8,242 nt of DNA from Candidatus Mnemosynella bozhongmuii (GTDB taxonomy: Archaea; Halobacteriota; Archaeoglobi; Mnemosynellales; Mnemosynellaceae): assembly GCA_014361165.1 (NCBI GenBank), contig JACIWD010000086.1, positions 1 to 8,242 of the forward strand. Reading direction: 5' to 3'. Within the stretch, counting starts at the first letter, position 1. Each line of letters begins with the position of its first letter. Of this stretch, positions 1 to 5,593 are shown in pieces. A program made the translations under genes and the position numbers. A model generated the notes under the pieces. The model was not told where the DNA came from. It did no database searches and saw only the letters and a program-made list of their open reading frames with translations.

Positions 1-16
1 CTATTTAAGCCTTTTG
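1..16 (-). promoter_or_regulatory. Possible TATA/BRE promoter for a gene beyond the left edge
   Basis: Read on the minus strand, this stretch gives AAAAGGCTTAAATAG, a purine-rich BRE-like run followed by a TATA-like TTAAATAG. It lies after the terminator of the TauE gene and would drive a minus-strand gene that starts outside the window. The call rests on the motif alone. Confidence 0.3.
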
Positions 17-19
17 TTT

Positions 20-55
20 AAAAAATAAACATTAAGAGGAATAAAAAATTAAAAA
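20..55 (-). terminator. T-rich archaeal terminator after the TauE gene
   Basis: The minus strand directly after the TauE stop codon carries successive T runs (T5 at 55-51, T6 at 48-43, another near 25-20) without a clear hairpin. Oligo-T tracts of this kind are the usual intrinsic terminator of archaeal RNA polymerase. It would end the AhpD-like/Usp/TauE transcript. Confidence 0.55.
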
Positions 56-838
56 CTAAAAGCTAACGTATCCCTGATAGATGAACTTCAGCGAGACGTA
101 GAGGAAGACGAAGCCGAATATCGCTTTGATAGCCCAAGGAGGAACAACCTTCGTCAGCCTCGCCCCTATCTGTGCGCCGACAATCGTCCCCACACCCAAG
201 CAGATTGCGGCAATCACGTCAACAACTCCCTGATAGAGCTTGAACGCTCCGCTGACAACAGCCATGCTTATGAACGATGCCAGCGATGTTCCGACAGCGA
301 TCTTCACGGGAGAGCTGAGTAGGTAGATGAAAGACGGCACTAGAGCATATCCGCCGCCGAGACCCACGATGCCGGTAATGATCCCGATAAAGAATCCTAT
401 TGTAGCTTTCGCCGCTCCAGAGCCGGGGACTTCGTTGCCGGGCTTTTCAGGCATTTTTCTCCTGATCGTTCCCTCGTATATCATTCTAATCGAAACGTAG
501 AGGAACGCAAAACCGAGAATGAAGTTCAGCAGCCAGAGCTGGTTTGCTATGTAGAAGAAGATTATGCTGCCAACGGCGGCGCCAACTGCACCGCTCACTG
601 CGACAACTTTCGCAGTTGAGTAGTCAACGTTCTTCAATCTTATGTGACCTATAGCTCCGGATGTTGCCGTCAAAATCACCGCTGTGATCGTTGTTCCGAT
701 CGCAATCGGTAGTGGATAGCGAAACACGAAGGCAAGAGCTGGAAGCATTATCACACAGCCACCTATCCCCAGTAAACCGCCAAGAGTTCCGGCAATCAAT
801 CCAGTTATCAGTAATAAAACAACCGTTATCGGATCCAC
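56..838 (-). CDS. TauE/SafE-family membrane transporter (putative sulfite/organosulfonate or other anion exporter)
   Basis: A hydrophobic protein of about 260 residues with some eight predicted membrane helices, the usual size and build of the TauE/SafE (DUF81) family. It has two homologous halves: the glycine-rich loop GGLLGIGG near residue 20 recurs as GIVGLGGG near 155, and GFAFLYVSIRMIYEG near 110 recurs as GFVFLYVSLKFIYQG near 243, ending each half. Family members are linked to export of sulfite, sulfoacetate or related anions; the substrate here cannot be read from sequence. Three starts are possible: GTG 847, ATG 844 and GTG 838. GTG 838 is chosen because the SD core GAGG at 850-847 lies eight bases upstream, as for other SD-led genes in this window. 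ATG 844 would overlap the SD itself, although it overlaps the Usp remnant's stop as TGATG. Glycine codons are often GGC/GGT/GGG, unlike the GGA-rich lysine operon. Confidence 0.85.
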   Translation of the reverse strand: MDPITVVLLLITGLIAGTLGGLLGIGGCVIMLPALAFVFRYPLPIAIGTTITAVILTATSGAIGHIRLKNVDYSTAKVVAVSGAVGAAVGSIIFFYIANQLWLLNFILGFAFLYVSIRMIYEGTIRRKMPEKPGNEVPGSGAAKATIGFFIGIITGIVGLGGGYALVPSFIYLLSSPVKIAVGTSLASFISMAVVSGAFKLYQGVVDVIAAICLGVGTIVGAQIGARLTKVVPPWAIKAIFGFVFLYVSLKFIYQGYVSF

Positions 839-842
839 ACAC

Positions 843-850
843 ATCACCTC
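843..850 (-). promoter_or_regulatory. Ribosome binding site of the TauE gene
   Basis: GAGGTGAT on the minus strand complements the archaeal 16S rRNA tail AUCACCUCC over eight bases. It overlaps the stop codon of the Usp remnant and the candidate ATG at 844, and leaves four bases before GTG 838, which favours the shorter protein. Confidence 0.55.
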
Positions 851-1002
851 ACTATCAGAACGGGTTTTCTTGAATGCCTCACGACTCTTTCAGCACACGA
901 TCCGAGCGTGATCTCTTCGATCTCAGCAACAGCGCCGCTACCTCTTTCCGTCATAACTATCATATCCACGTTCTCTTCCTCTGCAGTATCTATTATGGCT
1001 TC
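844..1002 (-). pseudogene. C-terminal remnant of a universal stress protein (UspA family), N-terminal half missing
   Basis: This minus-strand frame encodes 52 residues that read as the end of a Usp domain: an alpha helix (AIIDTAEEENV), the strand DMIVMTERGSG, then the helix-strand ending LGSCAERVV and KPVLIVR. A complete Usp domain is about 140 residues, so most of it is absent. The frame is closed by two in-frame TGA codons just upstream (1008-1003) and has no ATG, GTG or TTG near its beginning. A perfect SD (GGAGGTGAT, 1013-1005) lies in front but leads to no start codon in this frame. The glycine loop is longer than the ATP-binding G-x2-G-x9-G-S/T pattern, so the parent may not have bound ATP. 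The best reading is an internal deletion that removed the start codon and N-terminal half. The frame is -1 relative to the upstream AhpD-like gene, so a frameshifted tail on that protein is a less likely alternative. Confidence 0.75.
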
Positions 1003-1355
1003 TCATCACCTCCTACAAGCCATTCCAAGGCTGGAGTCACGGTTGCAAAGATCGTTGACGCAAGAGCGAATCTTGCAACCAGAATAGCTTCTCCAATTTC
1101 CCGATCGCTGACACCTCTTCGCTTCGCAATCTTTACGAAGACTTCGGTGCACATCTTGCTTCCCACAGCCGCGGCAACAGCTATCATTATCAGGTGCTTG
1201 TATTTCTCCGGGATGTTCGGCAGCTGCATCACGAATTTTCGCTCGTCCATCTGCCTCGGTATCCATTCCGGGCAGATCTTTGAAAAGAGGACCTGAGGTC
1301 TTGGTTCTTCTCCGATCATCTCCTCCATTTTCTTCAGAATTTCCTCCACCTGCAT
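993..1355 (-). CDS. Carboxymuconolactone decarboxylase / AhpD-like protein with degenerate active site
   Basis: The 120-residue protein has the all-helical fold signature of the CMD/AhpD family: a helix with HLIMIAVAAAVGSKMC (54-69), then KIAKRRGVSDREIGEAILVA (75-94), where the family usually shows a helix, a glycine turn and an E-I-x-E-A-x-x-V-A helix. AhpD-type members carry C-x-x-C with a histidine four residues on. Here the first Cys is Ser66, the second is Cys69, and Phe73 sits where the histidine is expected. A peroxidase or disulfide-reductase role is therefore doubtful, and only the family is assigned. It leads a minus-strand operon with the Usp remnant and TauE. ATG 1355 is used: an AT-rich TATA-like element lies 27 bases upstream and no SD precedes it, which suggests a leaderless message. 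GTG 1349 is an alternative start. Confidence 0.75.
   Translation of the reverse strand: MQVEEILKKMEEMIGEEPRPQVLFSKICPEWIPRQMDERKFVMQLPNIPEKYKHLIMIAVAAAVGSKMCTEVFVKIAKRRGVSDREIGEAILVARFALASTIFATVTPALEWLVGGDEKP
1005..1013 (-). promoter_or_regulatory. Orphan Shine-Dalgarno site inside the end of the AhpD-like gene
   Basis: GGAGGTGAT is a nine-base perfect complement of the archaeal 16S rRNA 3' end. It lies within the last codons of the AhpD-like gene, where a downstream gene's SD would be expected. No ATG, GTG or TTG follows in the Usp frame; the only ATG (1006-1004) overlaps the site and opens a 22-codon meaningless frame. It is probably the surviving SD of the deleted usp gene. Confidence 0.5.
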
Positions 1356-1377
1356 GCTTTGTATATTATTTCAACCC

Positions 1378-1388
1378 ATTAATAATTC
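1378..1388 (-). promoter_or_regulatory. Candidate promoter of the AhpD-like/TauE operon
   Basis: On the minus strand GAATTATTAAT contains a TATA-like TTATTAAT centred about 27 bases before ATG 1355, which would place the transcription start on the start codon. The match to TTTAWATA is loose, so the spacing is the main support. Confidence 0.4.
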
Positions 1389-1393
1389 TTTGG

Positions 1394-1406
1394 TTTAATT
1401 TTTATA
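1394..1406 (+). promoter_or_regulatory. Candidate promoter of the Lrp-like regulator gene
   Basis: TTTAATTTTTATA is the best TATA-like stretch before the regulator. Transcription starting 25 to 27 bases downstream would give a leader of roughly 10 to 15 bases carrying the SD GAGGTG (1425-1430), eight bases from ATG 1439. This and the opposing promoter share one short AT-rich divergent region. Confidence 0.45.
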
Positions 1407-1438
1407 CCAGAAGGAAGAAAGAGAGAGGTGGTGAGAGG

Positions 1439-2005
1439 ATGGACGGGAGAGACAGAATGATTATCGAGGAGCTTCTGGAGGATGGAAGGAGACCGCTCAT
1501 GAAAATTGCGGAGAGAATGGGAATTTCTGTGATGGCTGTTAAAAAACGTCTGGAGAGGCTTCTGAAAGATGGAATCATAAGAATCTCTCCCGAAGTCAAT
1601 GCAAGGAAGATGAACCTTCTTCTCGCAATCGTTGCAATCGAAATAGAGGATTCCGAGAGTCTTGAGAAGTTTCTTGAAAAGTTCAGAGAATGTCCGAGAA
1701 TCATCAAGTTTTTCGTAACAACCAGCGGGTTCAACCTCTTCGCTCTGATCTATGCAGAGGATCTCTCCTCTCTTGAGAGCATTTCTCTTGAAAAGTGCTC
1801 TCTGAGATCTCAGAAAGGAATCAGGAGATTCGAAATATATCCTGTTCAGGAAATCCACTACGACCCATATCTTCGCCTGAAGGTTGTCGCCGAGAAGAGA
1901 GATGAAAATGCGCCATGTGGAGTCTACTGCGGAGATTGCAGAAGATATATGGATGAGAGATGCCTAGGATGTCCGGCTACGAGCTTCTACCGTGGAAAAC
2001 TCTGA
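1439..2005 (+). CDS. Lrp/AsnC-like transcriptional regulator with a cysteine-rich C-terminal tail
   Basis: The 188-residue protein has an N-terminal winged helix-turn-helix: DRMIIEELLEDGRRPLMKIA (5-24), a turn at MGIS (27-30), the recognition helix VMAVKKRLERLLKDG (31-45), then the wing IIRISPEVN. Residues 57-140 resemble an Lrp effector/dimerisation domain (LAIVAIEIED, then FVTTSGFNLFALIYAED). The last 30 residues hold five cysteines, C160-x3-C164-x2-C167-x7-C175-x2-C178, in a CGVYCGDC...CLGCPA pattern like the cysteine-rich segment of DUF3795 proteins, probably a metal or Fe-S site. This suggests redox or metal sensing (inference). ATG 1439 is chosen for its SD GAGGTG eight bases upstream; the frame is open further upstream but crosses the promoter. 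Divergence from the AhpD-like/TauE operon makes that operon and the gene itself likely targets. It abuts the ferredoxin gene tail to tail. Confidence 0.82.
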   Translation: MDGRDRMIIEELLEDGRRPLMKIAERMGISVMAVKKRLERLLKDGIIRISPEVNARKMNLLLAIVAIEIEDSESLEKFLEKFRECPRIIKFFVTTSGFNLFALIYAEDLSSLESISLEKCSLRSQKGIRRFEIYPVQEIHYDPYLRLKVVAEKRDENAPCGVYCGDCRRYMDERCLGCPATSFYRGKL

Positions 2006-2176
2006 TCAATCAACCCATACGATGGAGTGGTAGGGACAGAAGTCTATGCATCTTCTGCACTCCCTGCATTTCGAATAATCAATCCTCACCTCATTCCCTC
2101 TCTTCACCAGAGCGCTGAACTCGCAGGAGGAGAGGCACTTTCCGCATCCCCTGCATCCGAGAATTGCAACTGGCAT
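2006..2176 (-). CDS. Small 2[4Fe-4S] ferredoxin, last gene of the lysine operon
   Basis: The protein has 56 residues and two complete cysteine motifs: C8-x2-C11-x2-C14-x3-C18 and C37-x2-C40-x2-C43-x3-C47-P. This is the clostridial-type ferredoxin pattern for two [4Fe-4S] clusters. The first motif lacks the usual Pro after its last Cys (Glu19 instead), and the two motifs are separated by about 18 residues rich in charged residues. The frame is open 22 codons further into dapF, but ATG 2176 is preferred: it sits one base after the dapF stop (TGA-A-ATG, the same spacing as dapL to lysA), and the upstream residues do not look like ferredoxin. It was probably translated by coupling with dapF. As a soluble electron carrier its partner is unknown; no step of the DapL-DapF-LysA route is a redox reaction. 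Its TGA and the regulator's TGA lie in one TGATCA palindrome. Confidence 0.82.
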   Translation of the reverse strand: MPVAILGCRGCGKCLSSCEFSALVKRGNEVRIDYSKCRECRRCIDFCPYHSIVWVD

Positions 2177-2177
2177 T

Positions 2178-3005
2178 TCACCACTCTTCAATCTCCCCTT
2201 TGAAGGCGGTTTCAGCCGGACCCTCCATGTAAGCCTCATCACCCTCGAAACTTATGATTAGCTCTCCTCCTCTTGTGAACACCGTGATCTCATCATTTTC
2301 GATGAGCTTCAGCCTCCTTGCAACCGCAGCTGAAGCAGTTGCTCCTGTCCCGCACGAAAGTGTTTCAGCCTCAACCCCTCTTTCAAAGGTTCTCACAACC
2401 AGAGAATCTCCTCTGATTTCAACAAAATTCACATTTGCTCCTTTCGGAAAGCTGGGGTGGTGCCTGATTTCCGGAGCGACTCTTTCAACATCAATGCTCT
2501 CAACATCCTCCACAAATATCACGGCATGAGGAACTCCGGTATTCACTGCATGAACTCTGAAGCCAGAAATATTTTGTTCGTAGAAATCTCCCTCGCAAAT
2601 GGCTGGAATTTCCTCACACCTGAACTTCGGAACACCCATGCGAACTTTTGCGAAAAATCTTCCATTCCTTTCCCTGCATCTTATCTTCATTACTCCGGCG
2701 AGAGTCTCCACGGAGATCTCCGGAGGAGAGGCATATCCCTTCTCCACGGCATACTTGGCGAGGCATCTTATCCCATTTCCGCACATCTCTGCTTCGGAAC
2801 CATCTGAATTGAAGAGCCTCATTCTGACATCAGCTGTTTCTGAGGGAAGGAGAAAGATGACTCCGTCAGCACCCACGCTGAATCTCCTTCTGCACACCTT
2901 CTGAGCCCACGAGGATTTCCTCTCTTCCGGAATGACCTCAGAGTGAAACTCATCAACGAGGATGAAATCATTCCCGTTTCCGTGCATCTTCACAAACCTT
3001 ATCAA
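2178..3005 (-). CDS. dapF: Diaminopimelate epimerase
   Basis: This cytosolic, cofactor-independent epimerase converts LL-diaminopimelate to meso-diaminopimelate, the substrate of LysA. The 275 residues match the usual DapF length. The start KMHGNGNDF (6-14) is a family hallmark; the two catalytic cysteines are Cys75 in EMCGNG and Cys218 in SCGTGATA, one in each half of the pseudo-symmetric fold. VNTGVPHAV (154-162), GANVNFVE (189-196) and RTFERGVEAET (205-215) are further conserved substrate-binding stretches. The start is TTG 3005: GGAGGATC (3017-3010) gives the SD core seven bases upstream, and this start yields the expected N-terminus, whereas ATG 2987 would remove the first strand. The TTG overlaps the lysA stop as TTGA, so translation is probably coupled. 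All key residues are intact. Confidence 0.96.
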   Translation of the reverse strand: MIRFVKMHGNGNDFILVDEFHSEVIPEERKSSWAQKVCRRRFSVGADGVIFLLPSETADVRMRLFNSDGSEAEMCGNGIRCLAKYAVEKGYASPPEISVETLAGVMKIRCRERNGRFFAKVRMGVPKFRCEEIPAICEGDFYEQNISGFRVHAVNTGVPHAVIFVEDVESIDVERVAPEIRHHPSFPKGANVNFVEIRGDSLVVRTFERGVEAETLSCGTGATASAAVARRLKLIENDEITVFTRGGELIISFEGDEAYMEGPAETAFKGEIEEW

Positions 3006-4330
3006 AGCAGATCCTCCGGAATCCTCATGTTTCTTATCAGATCTTCGTAGCTCTCCCTCTCTCTTATGATCTCCGCTCTCTTTCCTTCAACCAGAACCTC
3101 TGCAGCCCTTCTTCTTCCATTGTACTGCGAGCTCATCGAGAATCCATAGGCTCCTGCGTCGAGAATTGCTATCAGATCTCCTCTCTCAACCTTCGGAAGC
3201 CTCCTGTTCCTTCCCATTATATCTCCGCTCTCACATATTGGACCGACGATGTCATATGTCTCCTCTGGCGGAAGTCCTGCCTTGTTTGCAACAAGGATTT
3301 CGTGATAGGCATCATAGAGCACCGGTCTGATGAGAAGATTGAAACCGGCATCTATTGCAACGAAATTCTTGTAGGCTCTCTTCACCGCATTCACTCTTGA
3401 GAGAAGAACTGTTGAATCGCCAACAATATATCTTCCGGGTTCAAGAATCAGTTTGAAGTCCTCCTTCATCTCGGCTCTTCTCTCCTCGAAGATTGGAAGA
3501 ACTGTCTTCGCAAGATCATAGGGTGTTGGAATATCTGCCTCAACCTCCACACTTCCCAGTCCGCACATCCTTTCTGTGAATCTCTCGTGGAAGAGCACAG
3601 TGGTGTAGGGAATTCCGAGACCTCCTCCTATATCCACAAACTCAAGCTCGACTCCGAGTTCGATTACCTCTTCTGCTATATCCATCATCTTCTCCATCAT
3701 TTCCCTGAACGGAGACAGTTCGAGAATCTGGGAACCTATATGGCAGTGAATTCCCTTTGGAACTACTCCGGGAAGCTTCAGGGCAAGCTCATACGCCTTT
3801 TTTATCTCTTCGTGCGGAATTCCGAATTTTGACTGCTTCAATCCTGTTGCAATCTTTGGATGGGTTTTTGCGGAGATATCCGGATTGACTCTGAATGCTA
3901 TCTCAACCTCCCTTCCACTCTCGGATGCAATCTCGGAAAGAGCCTTCAGCTCGTCAATTGAATCGACCGAAACTCTGACCCCTTCCTCAACCGCCATTCT
4001 GAGCTCCTCATCGCTCTTTGAATTCCCGTTGAACAGGATCTTCTCCCTTGGAATTCCTGCTTTTAGGGCAACATAGAGCTCTCCATCCGAGAAGACATCA
4101 GCACCTGCACCTCTTTTTGCAAGAAGCCTGAGAATGGCCATGTTCCAGTTTGCCTTGGCTGCATAGTAAATCTCCGCATCCGGAAAGGCCTTCCTGAAGT
4201 CATCAAAATTCTTCTTCACTCTTGTTGCACTTGTAACAAAAAGAGGTGTTCCGTATTTTTCAGCAAGCTCCACCGTATCGAGCTCATCTATAAAGAGATG
4301 ATTGTTTTTTATGCAGAGATGGTCTCTCAT
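3002..4330 (-). CDS. lysA: Diaminopimelate decarboxylase
   Basis: This PLP enzyme decarboxylates meso-diaminopimelate to L-lysine, the last step of the DAP pathway. The 442-residue protein has the fold-type III alanine-racemase-like barrel followed by a beta domain. Lys59 in YYAAKAN forms the PLP Schiff base; HCHIGSQ (195-201), the phosphate-binding GGGLG (235-239), EPGR (297-300), the catalytic CESGD (366-370) and GAYGFSMSSQYN (393-404) are all present. Between GGGLGIPY and PTPYDLA (about 242-268) there are some 20 more residues than I expect in LysA. ATG 4330 follows the dapL stop by one base (TGA-A-ATG), with GAGGTG (4343-4338) seven bases upstream. The gene lies between dapL and dapF, which confirms lysine biosynthesis over arginine/ornithine decarboxylase alternatives. 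Confidence 0.96.
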   Translation of the reverse strand: MRDHLCIKNNHLFIDELDTVELAEKYGTPLFVTSATRVKKNFDDFRKAFPDAEIYYAAKANWNMAILRLLAKRGAGADVFSDGELYVALKAGIPREKILFNGNSKSDEELRMAVEEGVRVSVDSIDELKALSEIASESGREVEIAFRVNPDISAKTHPKIATGLKQSKFGIPHEEIKKAYELALKLPGVVPKGIHCHIGSQILELSPFREMMEKMMDIAEEVIELGVELEFVDIGGGLGIPYTTVLFHERFTERMCGLGSVEVEADIPTPYDLAKTVLPIFEERRAEMKEDFKLILEPGRYIVGDSTVLLSRVNAVKRAYKNFVAIDAGFNLLIRPVLYDAYHEILVANKAGLPPEETYDIVGPICESGDIMGRNRRLPKVERGDLIAILDAGAYGFSMSSQYNGRRRAAEVLVEGKRAEIIRERESYEDLIRNMRIPEDLL

Positions 4331-4331
4331 T

Positions 4332-5474
4332 TCAGCTCACCTCTTTAATCCTTTCCACAGCCTCCTCTATGATCTTCACATCTTTTGTGAGGGCAAATCT
4401 GATGTATCCCTCCCCGAACTCTCCGAATCCGACTCCTGGAGTTGCAACCACTCCCGCATCATCAAGAAGCTTCATGGAGTATTCAACAGAGGAATACCCC
4501 TCTGGAACTTTTGCCCAGACATAGAAGGTTGCCTTTGGAACCCTCACCTTCAGACCCGCCTCCTGAAGACCCTTCACGAGCACATCTCTCCTCTCTCTGT
4601 AAATCTTCCTCATCCTCTCCACACAATCCTGAGGACCTTCAAGAGCGGCGATTCCAGCGATCTGAACTGCATTGAAGACTCCAGAATCAACATTCGTTTT
4701 TATCTGAGCAATTCCCTTTATTATCCTCTCGTCTCCAACCACAAATCCAATCCGCCATCCAGTCATATTGTATGTTTTTGAGAGTGAGTGAAATTCCACG
4801 CACATCTCCTTTCCGGTCTGCAGAATGCTCGGACTCTCATAGCCATCAAACGAGATCTCGGAATACGCATTATCATGGCACAGAATTATCCCGTTCTCCC
4901 TGCAGAATTCTGAAATCTCCCTGAAGAATTTCTCATCCGCAACAGCTGAAGTTGGATTATTGGGATAGTTCAGAAACATGAGTTTGGCATCTCTGTGTTC
5001 CTCAAGCTCAGAGAGATCTGGAAGAAAATCATTCTCCTCCCTAAGAGGAATGGGAACCGGCTTTCCGTCTGCGAGAATGGCGCTTATTCTGTAAACAGGA
5101 TACCCGGGATCGGGATAAAGAACCTTATCTCCTCTGTCCACAAAAGCCAGAGGAGTGTGGGCAATCCCCTCTTTTGAGCCTATGAGCGTCAGAACCTCCT
5201 TATCAGGATCAAGCTCAACTCCCCACCTTCTCTCATACCATCTCGCAACAGCCTCTCTGAACTCCCTCATGCCCTCATAAGAGGGATATCTGTGCGTCTC
5301 AGGATTTTTCACCGCCTCTCTCATCGCCTCAACTATGTGCTCTGGAGTTGGATGATCCGGATCTCCGACTCCGAGGTCAATGATTTTGACACCTTCTTCA
5401 ACTTTCTTTCTCTTCAGCTCATCTATTCTTGCGAAGAGATATGGTGGCAGCATCTCGATTCTCTTTGAATACAC
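4332..5474 (-). CDS. dapL: LL-diaminopimelate aminotransferase (DapL-type)
   Basis: This PLP aminotransferase (fold type I) turns L-tetrahydrodipicolinate and glutamate directly into LL-diaminopimelate, bypassing the acylated intermediates of DapD/DapC/DapE. The 380 residues match the archaeal DapL2 class. Landmarks are LPPYLFARID (9-18), DLGVGDPD (33-40), NYPNNPTSA (169-177) with the PLP-contacting Asn173 region, Asp201 and Tyr204 in HDNAYSE, the Schiff-base Lys233 in SLSKTYNMTGWRIGF, and Arg359 in YIRFAL, which binds the substrate carboxylate. By sequence alone an aspartate-type aminotransferase is possible, but the operon with lysA and dapF makes DapL the firm choice. The start is GTG 5474, with the SD GAGGG (5486-5482) seven bases upstream; ATG 5453 is an in-frame alternative that would trim the conserved start. 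It is the first gene of the lysine operon. Confidence 0.93.
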   Translation of the reverse strand: MYSKRIEMLPPYLFARIDELKRKKVEEGVKIIDLGVGDPDHPTPEHIVEAMREAVKNPETHRYPSYEGMREFREAVARWYERRWGVELDPDKEVLTLIGSKEGIAHTPLAFVDRGDKVLYPDPGYPVYRISAILADGKPVPIPLREENDFLPDLSELEEHRDAKLMFLNYPNNPTSAVADEKFFREISEFCRENGIILCHDNAYSEISFDGYESPSILQTGKEMCVEFHSLSKTYNMTGWRIGFVVGDERIIKGIAQIKTNVDSGVFNAVQIAGIAALEGPQDCVERMRKIYRERRDVLVKGLQEAGLKVRVPKATFYVWAKVPEGYSSVEYSMKLLDDAGVVATPGVGFGEFGEGYIRFALTKDVKIIEEAVERIKEVS

Positions 5475-5521
5475 TCTTCATCCCTCTCATGAGTTTTTAT
5501 GAGCCATGCTATCGGCCTCAT

Positions 5522-5538
5522 CTTATTTAAAATTTCAT
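5522..5538 (-). promoter_or_regulatory. Promoter of the dapL-lysA-dapF-ferredoxin operon
   Basis: The minus strand reads GAAATTTTAAATAAG, a BRE-like purine start followed by a TTTTAAATA TATA box. A start about 25 bases downstream, near 5500, leaves a leader of around 25 bases containing the SD GAGGG before GTG 5474. Confidence 0.6.
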
Positions 5539-5555
5539 CAGGGAGAAGATAGCAG

Positions 5556-5571
5556 GGAAAACCTTTTAAGC
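5556..5571 (+). promoter_or_regulatory. Leaderless promoter of the lipoprotein gene
   Basis: GGAAAACCTTTTAAGC is a BRE (GAAAACC) plus TATA element centred about 27 bases before ATG 5594. No SD precedes the ATG, so the message is probably leaderless. A similar AAAACCTTTT element precedes hel308. Confidence 0.6.
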
Positions 5572-5593
5572 TTTAATTGAAAAATCCCTCTTC

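Noticed and set aside
624..842. 72-codon minus-strand frame at the start of the TauE gene
   Set aside because: It is an alternate frame within TauE; its composition (many Asp, Asn, Cys, Ser) is typical of an off-frame reading.
874..1296. 140-codon open frame on the plus strand
   Set aside because: It lies antisense to the Usp remnant and AhpD-like gene, both of which show clear protein-family residues on the minus strand. Its own translation has no recognisable pattern.
1280..1438. Upstream extension of the Lrp-like frame to a 241-residue protein
   Set aside because: It would run through the divergent promoter region and a low-complexity segment. ATG 1439 has a well-placed SD and starts exactly at the helix-turn-helix domain.
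1379..1858. 159- and 110-codon minus-strand frames under the regulator gene
   Set aside because: They are antisense to an Lrp-like gene with a readable helix-turn-helix and cysteine tail, and show no family features.
2177..2242. 22-codon N-terminal extension of the ferredoxin into dapF
   Set aside because: The extra residues are basic and unlike a ferredoxin; ATG 2176 gives the usual compact protein and the same one-base spacing seen between dapL and lysA.
4302..4781. 159-codon plus-strand frame under dapL
   Set aside because: It is antisense to the C-terminal part of dapL, where the aminotransferase motifs are intact; it lacks an SD or promoter.
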